NCBI GenBank assembly: GCA_002347285.1
Contig: DDXW01000012.1
Span: 34,645-97,188, forward strand
Direction of reading: 5' to 3'
DNA length: 62,544 bases
DNA from: Rhodocyclaceae bacterium UBA2250
GTDB taxonomy: Bacteria; Pseudomonadota; Gammaproteobacteria; Burkholderiales; Rhodocyclaceae
Shown here: in pieces, positions 26,006-36,595 of the stretch
Numbering within the stretch: position 1 is the stretch's first letter
Layout of the letters: every line of letters begins with the position of its first letter
Position numbers and translations under genes: made by a program
Notes under the pieces: model-generated
The model's input: the letters and a program-made list of their open reading frames with translations, nothing else
Told to the model about the DNA's origin: nothing
Databases searched by the model: none

Positions 26006-26935
26006 ATGACCATTCTCGTCATCGCAGAATACGACCACGCCGCGCTGAAGGCGGCCACCCTCAACACCGTCGCCGCCGCAGGAAAGATCGGCGGGGAAGT
26101 GCATGTCCTCGTCGCCGGCAGCGGTTGCGCCGCCGCGGCGCAGGCCGCCGCCGCGCTGGCCGGCGTGGCGAAGGTGAAGGTCGCCGACGCCGCCCACTAT
26201 GCCGACCAGACCGCCGAGAATCTTTCGGCCCTGATTGTCGCCAACGCGGCCGGCTACACCCACATCCTCGCGCCGGCGACGACCTTCGGCAAGAACCTGC
26301 TGCCGCGCGTTGCCGCGCTGCTCGACGTGGCGCAGGTCTCCGAGATCTGCGGCGTCGAATCGCCCGATACCTTCATTCGCCCGATCTACGCCGGCAACGC
26401 GCTCGCCACCGTGAAATCTGCCGATCCAGTCAAAGTGATCACCGTGCGCACCACGGCTTTCGATGCCGTGGGACAGGGCGGCAGCGCACCGATCGAGGCC
26501 ATCGCCGCCGGGCCCGATCTCGGCCTCACGCAGCTGGTGAGCCGCGAGCTGACGAAATCGGAACGGCCGGAACTCGGCGCGGCGAAGGTGATCGTCTCGG
26601 GCGGGCGCGGCCTGGCCAGCGGCGAGAACTACCATCAATTGCTGGAGCCGCTGGCCGACAAGCTCAATGCGGCGCTCGGCGCCTCGCGCGCCGCCGTCGA
26701 CGCCGGCTTCGTGCCGAACGACTACCAGGTCGGCCAGACCGGCAAGGTGGTGGCGCCGCAGCTCTACCTTGCCATCGGCATCTCGGGCGCGATCCAGCAT
26801 CTGGCCGGCATGAAGGACAGCAAGGTGATCGTCGCGATCAACAAGGACCCGGACGCGCCGATCTTCCAGGTGGCCGACTACGGCCTGGTCGGCGATTTGT
26901 TCCAGCTCGTGCCGGAACTCACGGCGGCGCTTTGA
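26006..26935 (+). CDS. etfA: Electron transfer flavoprotein alpha subunit
   Basis: FAD-binding subunit, 309 residues. The C-terminal FAD domain contains 'VIVSGGRGLASGENY', 'PNDYQVGQTGKVVAPQLYLAIGISGAIQH' in pieces, and 'INKDPDAPIFQVADYGLVGD'. It is cotranscribed with etfB. Electrons would pass to ETF-QO, encoded convergently at 27615-29249. Confidence 0.98.
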   Translation: MTILVIAEYDHAALKAATLNTVAAAGKIGGEVHVLVAGSGCAAAAQAAAALAGVAKVKVADAAHYADQTAENLSALIVANAAGYTHILAPATTFGKNLLPRVAALLDVAQVSEICGVESPDTFIRPIYAGNALATVKSADPVKVITVRTTAFDAVGQGGSAPIEAIAAGPDLGLTQLVSRELTKSERPELGAAKVIVSGGRGLASGENYHQLLEPLADKLNAALGASRAAVDAGFVPNDYQVGQTGKVVAPQLYLAIGISGAIQHLAGMKDSKVIVAINKDPDAPIFQVADYGLVGDLFQLVPELTAAL

Positions 26936-26942
26936 GGCGACG

Positions 26943-27611
26943 ATGAACTTCCCGGCCGGATTGTTCGGTGCCGCCTGGGCCTTCTGGGCCTGGGCCGCGC
27001 TCGCGCTGGTCTGGCTGTGGGCGCTGCGCACGGCGCCGTGGCGGCGGCTCGCCGACAGCGAACAGCTCAACGTCTGGCTCGGCGCGATCGTCGTGCTGAT
27101 GCTGGTGTGGAGCCTGAAGGCCGGCGTCCAGCCCGGCCTCAACCTGCACCTGCTCGGCGCGACGGCGCTCACGCTGATGTTCGGCCGCCAGCTCGCCATC
27201 CTCGGCCTCTCGGCGGTGATGGCGGCGGTGACGCTCAACGGCGGCGCCGGCTGGGATGCCTATGCGCTCAACGTGCTGATCACGGCGGTGTTTCCCTGTG
27301 TCGTCGCCGACCTGCTGCTGCGCATCACCGTGCGCTACCTGCCGCCGAACTTCTTCGTCTATGTCTTCTGCGCCGCCTTCTTCGGCGCCGGCATCGCCGT
27401 CGTGTCGACCGGCCTGCTGGCGACGCTGCTGCTGTGGCTGGCCGGGGCCTATCCGGCGCAGACGTTGTTCGAGGACTACTTTCCCTACTTCGCGCTGCTC
27501 GGCTTCGCCGAAGCCTGGCTCAACGGCGCGGCGATCACGCTGATGGTCGTCTATTTCCCGCGCTGGGTCGGCAGCTTCGACGACCGCCGCTACCTCTGGC
27601 ACCGCAAATAG
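26943..27611 (+). CDS. CbiM-like energy-coupling factor permease family membrane protein
   Basis: Membrane protein of 222 residues with six to seven hydrophobic segments. 'GVQPGLNLHLLGATALTLMFGRQLA' in pieces resembles the conserved CbiM region, where the N-terminal metal loop is normally found. There is no Met-His-Ile start, so metal binding as in CbiM is not evident. It starts 7 bp after etfA and may be cotranscribed. ATPase and CbiN/Q partners are absent here. The function is unknown. Confidence 0.75.
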   Translation: MNFPAGLFGAAWAFWAWAALALVWLWALRTAPWRRLADSEQLNVWLGAIVVLMLVWSLKAGVQPGLNLHLLGATALTLMFGRQLAILGLSAVMAAVTLNGGAGWDAYALNVLITAVFPCVVADLLLRITVRYLPPNFFVYVFCAAFFGAGIAVVSTGLLATLLLWLAGAYPAQTLFEDYFPYFALLGFAEAWLNGAAITLMVVYFPRWVGSFDDRRYLWHRK

Positions 27612-27614
27612 GGC

Positions 27615-29249
27615 TCACATGCCCTGGTAGATCGGCCCTTCGCCGCCCTGCGGCGTCACCCAGTCGATGTTCTGGCCCGGGTCCTTGATGTCGCAGGTCT
27701 TGCAGTGCACGCAGTTCTGCGCGTTGATCTGCAGGCGCGGGCTGCCTGCTTCCTCGACGATCTCGTAGACGCCGGCCGGGCAGTAGCGCTGCTCCGGCGC
27801 GGCATACAAGGCGAGGTTGTGCGCGACCGGCGCGGCGGGATCCCTGAGGCGCAAATGGCAGGGCTGGTCTTCCTCGTGGTTGGTGTTGGAGAGGAACACC
27901 GAGGCGAGGCGGTCGAAGGTCAGCGCGCCGTCGGGTTTCGGGTACCGAATCGGCTCGCATTCCGCTGCGGGGCTCAGCTTTTGGTGGTCGGCGGTCAGCT
28001 GCAGCGTCCACGGCGCCTTGCCGCGGAACAGGTTCTGGTCGATGCCGAACAACACGGAGCCGAGCCACAGCCCCCGGTTCATCAGCGGCTTGAAGTTGCG
28101 CGCGCGCCGCAGCTCGTCGTGGAGCCACGAGGCGCGGAACTTCCCGGGATAGGCGGCGAGTTCATCGCCGCTGCGGTTGGCGGCGAGCGCTTCGATGGTC
28201 GCTTCCGCGGCGAGCATGCCGGACTTGATCGCCGCATGGCTGCCCTTGATGCGCGAGGCGACCAGGAAGCCGGCGTCGTCGCCGAGCAGCGCGCCGCCGG
28301 GGAAGACCAGCTTCGGCAGGGCCTGCAGGCCGCCGGCCGCCAGCGCGCGCGCGCCGTAGGCGAGCCGCTTGCCGCCTGCCAGCATCGGCCGGATCGCGGG
28401 GTGCGTCTTGAGCCGCTGCATCTCCTCGAAGGGCGACAGCCAGGGATTCCGGTAGCCGAGGCCGACCACCAGCCCGAAGGCGACCAGGCGCTGCCCGGCG
28501 GCGTTGGTGTAGTGGTAGCAGAAGCCGCCGCCGTAGGTGTCGGCGGCCAGCGGCCAGCCGGCGGTGTGCATCACCAGACCGCTGGCGTGCTGCTCCTCGG
28601 ACACTTCCCACAGTTCCTTGATGCCGATGCCATAGACCTGCGGGTCGGCGCCGGCGCGCAAGGAGAAGCGCTGCTCGAGCCGCTTGCCGAGGTGGCCGCG
28701 GCAGCCCTCGGCGAACAGCGTGTATTTCGCGCGCAGTTCCATGCCGGGCTGGAAGTTGGGGCCGGGCGTGCCGTCCTTGTGCACGCCCATGTCGCCGGTG
28801 ATCACGCCGCGGATCGCGCCGTCCGCCTCGATCAGCTCGGCGCCGGCGAAGCCCGGATAGATCTCGACGCCGAGCTCCTCGGCCTGCTGGCCGAGCCAGC
28901 GGCAGAGCTCGCCGAGGCTGATCACGTAGTTGCCGGCGTTGTGGAAGCAGGCCGGCAGCAAGGCGGTCGGCAGGCGGAAGCCGCCTTCCTCGGTGAGCAG
29001 CATGAAGCGGTCTTCCGCGACCGGCGTGTCGAGCGGCGCGTCGAGCGCCTGCCAGTCGGGGAACAGTTCGTTCAGCGCGCGCGGGTCCATCACCGCGCCG
29101 GAGAGGATGTGGGCGCCGATCTCGGCGCCCTTTTCGATCAGGCAGACGTTGATGCCCGCATCGAGCTGCTTGAGCCGGATCGCCGCCGCCAGCCCGGCCG
29201 GCCCGCCGCCGACCACGACCACGTCGAATTCCATCGCTTCGCGTTCCAT
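27615..29249 (-). CDS. Electron transfer flavoprotein-ubiquinone oxidoreductase
   Basis: Membrane-associated FAD/[4Fe-4S] enzyme that passes ETF electrons to ubiquinone, 544 residues. The N-terminal FAD site is 'VVVVGGGPAGLAAAIRLKQ'. The middle has 'GIGIKELWEV' and 'GDDAGFLVASRIKGSHAAIKSGM' in pieces. The C-terminal cluster is built from Cys in 'CPAGVYE' and 'NCVHCKTCDIKDPGQNIDW', near the end of the protein. AGGAG lies 8 bases before ATG 29249. It is convergent with the CbiM-like gene (3-bp gap). Together with etfBA it forms the electron exit for beta-oxidation genes at 46.8-54.8 kb. Confidence 0.98.
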   Translation of the reverse strand: MEREAMEFDVVVVGGGPAGLAAAIRLKQLDAGINVCLIEKGAEIGAHILSGAVMDPRALNELFPDWQALDAPLDTPVAEDRFMLLTEEGGFRLPTALLPACFHNAGNYVISLGELCRWLGQQAEELGVEIYPGFAGAELIEADGAIRGVITGDMGVHKDGTPGPNFQPGMELRAKYTLFAEGCRGHLGKRLEQRFSLRAGADPQVYGIGIKELWEVSEEQHASGLVMHTAGWPLAADTYGGGFCYHYTNAAGQRLVAFGLVVGLGYRNPWLSPFEEMQRLKTHPAIRPMLAGGKRLAYGARALAAGGLQALPKLVFPGGALLGDDAGFLVASRIKGSHAAIKSGMLAAEATIEALAANRSGDELAAYPGKFRASWLHDELRRARNFKPLMNRGLWLGSVLFGIDQNLFRGKAPWTLQLTADHQKLSPAAECEPIRYPKPDGALTFDRLASVFLSNTNHEEDQPCHLRLRDPAAPVAHNLALYAAPEQRYCPAGVYEIVEEAGSPRLQINAQNCVHCKTCDIKDPGQNIDWVTPQGGEGPIYQGM

Positions 29250-29322
29250 CCCGATTCTCCTCTTATGCGTTTGTTATTCGAGGCGCCGGCGCCGTGGCGC
29301 AGAGACAGCGGCAGCGGAACAT

Positions 29323-29328
29323 TATAAT
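29323..29328 (+). promoter_or_regulatory. -10 (TATAAT) for ACP/AMP-ligase/PlsC gene
   Basis: A perfect TATAAT lies 33 bp upstream of the ATG at 29362, in the divergent region with the ETF-QO gene. No clear -35 was found. Confidence 0.5.
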
Positions 29329-29361
29329 TTCATCACCTCCACTTCCCTCCGGAACCTGCGC

Positions 29362-32160
29362 ATGGATGCAAGCGAGCGGCTGTTGCGGCTGGTGCGCGCG
29401 CTGCGCGACGAACTGCAGCCCGGCGCGGCGGACGCGCCGGTGCGGCTCGACAGCCGCCTCGACCGCGACCTCGGCTTCGACAGCCTGGCGCGCAGCGAAC
29501 TGCTGCTGCGCATCGAGGCGGAATTCGCGCTGCGGCTGCCGGCCGAGCTGCTGTCGGCCGCCGAAACGCCGCGCGATTTCCTCGCTTCGCTCGGCGCGCA
29601 CCCTGCCGCCGCCCCGCCGGCGCCGAGTTTCGCGCCGGCGGCGCCCGCCGGCCCGCCGGTCGCCGCCGGCGCGGGTGAGCCGGCGCCCGCCGAGCTGGCG
29701 ACGCTGCCGGCGGTGCTGCAATGGCATGCCGCGCGGCAGCCCGAGCGCATCCACCTGACCTGCCTCGACGAGGCGGAGCGCGCGCAGCCGCTGAGCTACG
29801 GCCGGCTGTGGCGCGAGGCGCGCGCGGTGGCGGCGGCGCTGCAGCGGCGCGAGATCGCGCCGGGCGATGCCGTCGCCCTCATGCTGCCGACCTGCCCGGC
29901 GTTCTTTCCCTGCTTCTGCGGCATCCTGCTGGCGGGCGGCGTGCCGGTGCCGATCTATCCGCCGGCGCGGCCGGCGCAGCTCGAGGACCACCTGCGCCGC
30001 CATGCCGCGATCCTCGCCAACGCGGGCGCGCGGCTGTTGATCACGGCGGGCGGCATCGCGCTGCCGGCCGGCCTGCTCAAGGGGCAGGTCGACTGCCTGC
30101 GCGGCGTCGTGCTGGCCGACGAGCTGCTGGCCGAAAGCGCGGAGCCGCAGCCGGTGCCTGCCCATGGCGACGACCTCGCGCTGCTGCAATACACCTCGGG
30201 CAGCACCGGCAACCCGAAGGGCGTGATGCTCACGCACGCGCAGCTGCTCGCCAACATCCATGCGATGGCCGAGGCCGCCGGCCTCGGCGCGGACGACGTG
30301 TTCGTCAGCTGGCTGCCGCTCTACCACGACATGGGGCTGATCTGCGCCTGGCTCTCCAGCCTCGTCTACGCGGTCCCCTTCGTCGTCATGTCGCCGCTCG
30401 CCTTCCTGGCCAGGCCGGAGCGCTGGCTGCGCGCGATCCATGCTTACCGCGGCACGCTGTCCGGCGCGCCGAACTTCGCCTACGAGCTGTGCCTCAAGCG
30501 CATCGACGACGCGGCGCTCGCCGGCCTCGACCTCTCCTCCTGGCGCATCGCCTTCAACGGCGCCGAGCCGGTCGGCCCCGACACCGTGACGCGCTTCGCC
30601 GCGCGCTTCGCCGCCTGCGGGCTGCGCGCCGCGGCGATCGCGCCGGTGTATGGCCTGGCCGAATGCGCGGTGGGGCTGGCGGCGTCGCCGGGCGCCGGCG
30701 CGCGCATCGACCGCATCCGCCGCGCGCCCTTCGTCACGGGCGGCGTGGCGCTGCCCGCCGCCGCTGACGAGGCGGACGCGATGCGCTTCGTCGCCTGCGG
30801 CCGCCCGCTGCCGGGCTACGAGATCCGCATCGTCGACGCCGCCGGCGCCGAGCTGCCGGAGCGGCACGAGGGCCGCCTGCAGTTCCGCGGCCCGTCGGCG
30901 ACCGCCGGCTACTACCGCAACCCGGCGGCCACCACGCAGCTGATCCGCGCCGGCTGGCTCGATTCCGGCGACTACGCCTACCTGGCCGGCGGCGAGGTCT
31001 ATCTGACCGGCCGCGCCAAGGACGTCATCATCAAGGGCGGGCGCAACATCTATCCGCAGGAGGTGGAGGCGGCGGTCGGCGAGCTGCCCGGCATCCGCAA
31101 GGGCTGCGTCGCCGTGTTCGGCAGCGCCGACCCGCAAAGCGGCACCGAGCGGCTGGTGGTCGCCGCCGAGACGCGGGAAACCGATGCGGCGGCGCTGGCC
31201 GCGCTGCGCCAGCGGGTGCAGGAGACGGTGGTCGCGCTGCTCGAGATGCCGGCCGACGACGTGGTGCTGTCGGCCGGACGCATCGTGCTCAAGACTTCGA
31301 GCGGCAAGGTGCGCCGCGCCGCCAGCCGCGAGCTCTACGAGCGCGGTGCGGGGGCGGAGACGGCGCCGCGCGCGGTGTGGCTGCAGGTGGCGCGGCTGCT
31401 GCTTGCCGGCGCGCTGCCGCAGCTGCGGCGCTCGGCGCGCGCGCTGGCCGGCTGGCTGCGCGGCGTCTGGTCGGCCGGGCTGTTCTGCCTGTTCGCCGGC
31501 CCGGTGTGGCTCGCCGTCGCCGCCGCGCCGGCGCCGAGTTTCGCCTGGCGCCTCGGCGGCCGGGCGGCGCGGCTGTGGCTGCGGCTCTCCGGCATCCGGC
31601 TCGCGCTGCGGGGGCGCGAGCATCTGCCGGCGCAGGGCGCCTGCGTGCTGGTCGCCAACCACGCCAGCTATCTCGACGGCATCGTGCTGGTGGCGGCGCT
31701 GCCGTGGCGCAACTGGAGGTTCGTCGCCAAGCGCGAGCTGCGCGACAACGTCTTTGCGCGCCTCTTCCTCGACCGGTTCGGCTGCGATTTCGTCGAGCGC
31801 TTCGACTTCCAGCGCAGCGTCGCCGACGCCGAGCGGCTGCACGACAGCGTCATCGCCGGCCACAGTCCGCTGTTCTTCCCCGAGGGCACGTTCACGCGCG
31901 TGCCGGGGCTGGCGCCGTTCCGCATGGGCGCCTTCCTGGTCGCGGCGCGCAACGCGGTGCCGGTGCTGCCGGCGGCGCTGGCCGGCACGCGCGACGTGCT
32001 GCGCGACGGCCACTGGCTGCCGCGCCCGGGCAGCGTGACGCTGACGCTCGGCGCCGCGATCGCGCCGGGCGGCGACGACTGGCCGGCGGCGCTCGCGCTG
32101 CGCGAGGCGGCGCGCGCGCACATCCTGCGCCACTGCGGCGAGGGCGACCTGCAGGCCTGA
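29362..32160 (+). CDS. Three-domain protein: acyl carrier, fatty acyl AMP-ligase, PlsC acyltransferase
   Basis: 932-residue fusion. (1) Residues 1-75 form an acyl carrier domain with Ser41 in 'LGFDSLARSEL' as the phosphopantetheine site. (2) Residues 115-660 form an adenylation domain: P-loop 'QYTSGSTGNPKGVMLTH' near 276, 'YGLAECAVGLA', and catalytic Lys in 'KTSSGKVRR'. It resembles fatty acyl-AMP ligases. (3) Residues 740-932 form a PlsC-type acyltransferase with 'NHASYLDG' near 766 and 'FPEGTFTR'. It would activate a fatty acid, load it on its own carrier and pass it to a lysolipid or glycerolipid. E. coli Aas has acyltransferase and ligase in the reverse order and no carrier. Both interdomain linkers contain the dispersed element, read as PAPSF. 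Confidence 0.9.
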   Translation: MDASERLLRLVRALRDELQPGAADAPVRLDSRLDRDLGFDSLARSELLLRIEAEFALRLPAELLSAAETPRDFLASLGAHPAAAPPAPSFAPAAPAGPPVAAGAGEPAPAELATLPAVLQWHAARQPERIHLTCLDEAERAQPLSYGRLWREARAVAAALQRREIAPGDAVALMLPTCPAFFPCFCGILLAGGVPVPIYPPARPAQLEDHLRRHAAILANAGARLLITAGGIALPAGLLKGQVDCLRGVVLADELLAESAEPQPVPAHGDDLALLQYTSGSTGNPKGVMLTHAQLLANIHAMAEAAGLGADDVFVSWLPLYHDMGLICAWLSSLVYAVPFVVMSPLAFLARPERWLRAIHAYRGTLSGAPNFAYELCLKRIDDAALAGLDLSSWRIAFNGAEPVGPDTVTRFAARFAACGLRAAAIAPVYGLAECAVGLAASPGAGARIDRIRRAPFVTGGVALPAAADEADAMRFVACGRPLPGYEIRIVDAAGAELPERHEGRLQFRGPSATAGYYRNPAATTQLIRAGWLDSGDYAYLAGGEVYLTGRAKDVIIKGGRNIYPQEVEAAVGELPGIRKGCVAVFGSADPQSGTERLVVAAETRETDAAALAALRQRVQETVVALLEMPADDVVLSAGRIVLKTSSGKVRRAASRELYERGAGAETAPRAVWLQVARLLLAGALPQLRRSARALAGWLRGVWSAGLFCLFAGPVWLAVAAAPAPSFAWRLGGRAARLWLRLSGIRLALRGREHLPAQGACVLVANHASYLDGIVLVAALPWRNWRFVAKRELRDNVFARLFLDRFGCDFVERFDFQRSVADAERLHDSVIAGHSPLFFPEGTFTRVPGLAPFRMGAFLVAARNAVPVLPAALAGTRDVLRDGHWLPRPGSVTLTLGAAIAPGGDDWPAALALREAARAHILRHCGEGDLQA
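29605..29631 (-). repeat. Dispersed 26-bp element in first interdomain linker
   Basis: The coding strand reads GCCGCCCCGCCGG and CGCCGAGTTTC. It is translated in frame as AAPPAPSF (ending at residue 90), between carrier and ligase domains. Confidence 0.92.
31517..31541 (-). repeat. Dispersed 26-bp element in second interdomain linker
   Basis: The coding strand reads CGCCGCCGCGCCGG and CGCCGAGTTTC. It is translated as AAAPAPSF (ending at residue 727), between ligase and acyltransferase domains. Confidence 0.85.
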
Positions 32161-32219
32161 GCCGGCGTCTTGCGGGCGCGCATAAGCCGATATAATCGCC
32201 GCATCGAAAAGACGCCGGC
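32161..32219. promoter_or_regulatory. Promoter bracketed by 11-bp inverted repeat
   Basis: GCCGGCGTCTT (32161-32171) and AAGACGCCGGC (32209-32219) are perfect inverted arms 37 bp apart. Between them lies TATAAT (32191-32196), the likely -10 for the thioesterase gene at 32226. The arms could bind a regulator or pair in a read-through transcript from the upstream gene. Confidence 0.6.
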
Positions 32220-32225
32220 AGGATT

Positions 32226-32646
32226 ATGACAACGGAACATCCGCATCACCCGGTCCATGTCACGCAGATCCCCGTGCGCTGGGGCGACATGGATGCCCTC
32301 GGCCACGTCAACAACACCGTCTATTTCCGCTACGCCGAGCAGGCGCGCATCGACTGGCTGGCGGCGCAGGGCATCCTCGACATCGTCGACGTCGACGAAG
32401 GGCCGGTGATCGTCAACGCCAGCTGCACCTTCCTCAGGCCGATCACCTTTCCGGCCACCGTCGAGGTGCGCACGCTGATCGGCAAGCCGGGCCGCAGCAG
32501 CCTGCCGACCTTCTACGAGATGCGCTGCGTCGGCGCCGGCGACGACGCGACGCTCTACGCCGAGGGCGCCGCCAAGATCGTCTGGTGGAACCCGAAGACC
32601 GGCAAGTCGCTGCCGCTTCCCGATTTCATTCGCAGGATGTATCCGC

Positions 32647-32654
<8 letters not shown>
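32226..32654 (+). CDS. Hotdog-fold acyl-CoA thioesterase (4HBT/YbgC type)
   Basis: 142-residue single hotdog domain. The active-site motif 'RWGDMDALGHVNNTVYFRYAEQAR' (quoted around Asp/Asn and Glu) is the 4HBT signature. The end overlaps the acetoacetyl-CoA synthetase gene by 8 bp, so the two are coupled. Together they suggest acyl-CoA/free acid cycling; the chain-length preference is unknown. Confidence 0.92.
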
Positions 32655-34602
<1,948 letters not shown>

Positions 34603-34614
<12 letters not shown>

Positions 34615-35460
34615 GCTTTCCGCCGCCCAGCCGGCGCCGAGTTTGTCGATGGCCAGCACGTCGGCCAGCCAGGGCAGGGTGGCGCGCATCTCGCGTTCGA
34701 GCGTCCAGGGCGGGTTGATCAGGAACACGCCGCTGCCGTGCATCCCCAGGCCATCCGCGGAGGGCGGCTGCACCGTCAATGTCAGGTTGAGCCAGTCGGG
34801 CGCGAGCTTCTTGAGCTTGCCGGCCAGCGCGATGCTCTCGTTGCGCTGGAGCAGCGGATACCAGAGCATGAAGGTGCCGGTGGCGAAGCGCTGCAGGCCT
34901 TCCTTCAGCGCGGTGACGACCTGCAGGTAGTCGCGCTTGTCCTCGTAGGACGGATCGATCAGCACCAGGCCGCGACGCGGCGGCGGGGGCAGCAGCGCCT
35001 TGAGTCCCTCGAAGCCATCCTCCTGCCGGATCGCCACGCGCTGCTGGGCGTCGGGCGCGGCGCCGGCGATGTTCTGCCCGAGCAGCTTGATGTCGGCCGG
35101 GTGCAGTTCGAACAGGCGCAGCCGGTCGGAAGCGCGCATCGTCCGCAGCGCCAGCAGCGGCGAACCGGGATAGCGCCTGAGATGGCCGTCGGGGTTGTCG
35201 GCGCGCACGGCCGCGACATAGCGCGCCACGAGCGGCGGCAGGTCGCTGCGATTCCACAGCCGGCCGATGCCGTCCTCGTGCTCGGCGTGGGCTTTCGCGC
35301 GGCCGGTGTCGAAGCGGTAGCCGCCGGCGCCGGCGTGGGTGTCGATCACCCAGTAGGACTTGTCCTTCTGGTTGAGGTAGTCGAGCACCGCGAGCAGCAC
35401 GGTGTGCTTGAGGACGTCGGCGTGGTTGCCGGCGTGGTGGACGTGGCGGTAGCTGAGCAT
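34603..35460 (-). CDS. rlmJ: 23S rRNA A2030 N6-methyltransferase
   Basis: SAM-dependent methyltransferase of 285 residues. Family features are the N-terminal 'YRHVHHAGNHADVLKH', the SAM site 'DTHAGAGGY' and the adenine-methylase motif, here 'DPSYE' where most homologs read DPPYE. The C-terminal 'DKLGAGWAAE' (272-281) is the dispersed element read through just before the stop, so the last 15 residues may be element-derived. It is divergent from the pseudouridine synthase gene. Confidence 0.95.
34621..34644 (-). repeat. Dispersed 26-bp element at 3' end of rlmJ
   Basis: In the rlmJ sense it reads CAAACTCGGCGCCGG and CTGGGCGGCG, translated as KLGAGWAA. It also lies just past the acetoacetyl-CoA synthetase stop. 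Confidence 0.85.
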
Positions 35461-35470
35461 CGCGAGCCTT

Positions 35471-35476
35471 TAGAAT
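35471..35476 (+). promoter_or_regulatory. Putative -10 (TAGAAT) for pseudouridine synthase gene
   Basis: TAGAAT ends 7 bases before the ATG at 35484 and no Shine-Dalgarno sequence lies between. If used, the transcript would be leaderless or nearly so. It overlaps an upstream in-frame ATG at 35475. Confidence 0.4.
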
Positions 35477-35483
35477 GATCGTC

Positions 35484-36227
35484 ATGAATGATACGCAAGG
35501 CGAACGCATCTCCAAGCTGATGGCGGCGCGCGGGCTGTGCTCGCGGCGCGAGGCCGACGCCTACATCGAGCAGGGCCTCGTCTACGTGAATGGCGAGAAG
35601 GTCACGCAGCTCGGCACGCGCTGCGCGCCGGACGCGAAGATCGAACTGGCCTCGCGCGCGCAGAACCGGCAGGCCGCCTTGGCGACGATCCTGCTGCACA
35701 AGCCGGTCGGCTACGTTTCCGGCCAGGCCGAGGACGGCTACCAGCCGGCCGTCGTGCTGGTGAAGCCGGACACGCAGATGGCTGGCGACTATCAGCGCTT
35801 CCGTCCGCAGCACCTGAAAGGACTGGCGCCGGCCGGCCGGCTCGACATCGACTCGACCGGCCTGCTGATCCTCACGCAGGACGGTCGCGTCGCGCGGCAG
35901 CTGATCGGCGAGCACAGCGAGATCGAGAAGGAATACCTGGTGCGCGTGGAGTGTGCGGGGGGCCGCCTCGACGAGGCCGGCCTCAAGCGGCTCAACCACG
36001 GCCTGTCGCTCGACGGCAAGCCATTGAAAAAGGCCAAGGTGAGCTGGCAGAACGAAGACCAGCTGCGCTTCATCCTCAAGGAAGGCAGGAAGCGCCAGAT
36101 CCGCCGCATGTGCGAACTGGTCGGCCTGCGCGTCACCGGCCTCAAGCGCGTGCGCATCGGCAGGGTGATGCTCGGCGACCTGCCGCCCGGGCAGTGGCGG
36201 TTTTTGAAGCCAGAGGAGAAGTTTTAG
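35484..36227 (+). CDS. RsuA/RluF-type pseudouridine synthase
   Basis: rRNA (or tRNA) uridine isomerase, 247 residues. An N-terminal S4 RNA-binding domain 'RISKLMAARGLCSRREADAYI' is followed by the catalytic loop 'AGRLDIDSTGLLILTQDG' with the nucleophilic Asp. 'EGRKRQIRRMCELVGLRV' in pieces is the RsuA-family signature. It is closest in layout to RluF; the target base is not decidable. The stop TAG is fused to a copy of the dispersed element. Confidence 0.92.
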   Translation: MNDTQGERISKLMAARGLCSRREADAYIEQGLVYVNGEKVTQLGTRCAPDAKIELASRAQNRQAALATILLHKPVGYVSGQAEDGYQPAVVLVKPDTQMAGDYQRFRPQHLKGLAPAGRLDIDSTGLLILTQDGRVARQLIGEHSEIEKEYLVRVECAGGRLDEAGLKRLNHGLSLDGKPLKKAKVSWQNEDQLRFILKEGRKRQIRRMCELVGLRVTGLKRVRIGRVMLGDLPPGQWRFLKPEEKF

Positions 36228-36251
36228 AAACTCGGCGCTGGCGGGGCGGCG
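36228..36251 (+). repeat. Dispersed 26-bp element, left flank of TumE/TumA module
   Basis: TAG followed by AAACTCGGCGCTGGCG and GGGCGGCG. It differs from the right-flank copy (36955) at one base, and both have the same orientation. Confidence 0.95.
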
Positions 36252-36260
36252 AAATCAGCT

Positions 36261-36300
36261 GTTGTCATTGTTGACAACAAGCGTACGCGGCAGGTAGATT
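36261..36300 (+). promoter_or_regulatory. Promoter and operator of the TumE/TumA operon
   Basis: TTGACA (36271-36276) and TAGATT (36295-36300) are spaced 18 bp apart. A perfect 7-bp dyad, GTTGTCA, TTGT, TGACAAC (36261-36278), covers the -35. This is a natural site for autorepression by the antitoxin. Confidence 0.65.
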
Positions 36301-36307
36301 GTGCGTC

Positions 36308-36595
36308 GTGAAGGCAACGCTGATCTACCGCTTCGAGCAGGACTACGACGATGGCGCCATGGTGCGGATGGTGATCTGGAAGGTTTCCGCGCCGGTGCCG
36401 CCCGCCACGCACCCGTTCAAATACCGGTTGGTCTATCTGGAGGGAGGCAAACGGGTCATCGGGTTCGACAACGAGCGCGGCAAGGGCGATCACCGTCATG
36501 CGGGAAGGAAGGAAATTCCTTATGCGTTCGTCGATGCGGAAACGCTCGTGGATGATTTCGTGGCTGCCGTGAAAGACAGGAGAAAAAAGCGATGA
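36308..36595 (+). CDS. TumE-family toxin (DUF6516)
   Basis: Protein of 95 residues from GTG 36308. 'DGAMVRMVIWKVSAPVPPATHPFKYRL' in pieces, 'GFDNERGKGDHRH' and the C-terminal 'ETLVDDFVAAV' are the recurrent motifs of the TumE/DUF6516 toxin group, where the D-N-E-x-G-K-G-D-H-R-H stretch is the likely active region. The end overlaps the partner gene by 4 bp (ATGA). The module lies between two direct copies of the dispersed element. Toxicity is inferred from the family. Confidence 0.85.
   Translation: MKATLIYRFEQDYDDGAMVRMVIWKVSAPVPPATHPFKYRLVYLEGGKRVIGFDNERGKGDHRHAGRKEIPYAFVDAETLVDDFVAAVKDRRKKR

Noticed and set aside
30650..30943. Small alternative-frame proteins inside the ACP/ligase/PlsC gene and other high-GC genes
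   Set aside because: Low-complexity Arg/Ala/Pro strings overlapping certain genes, without ribosome sites.
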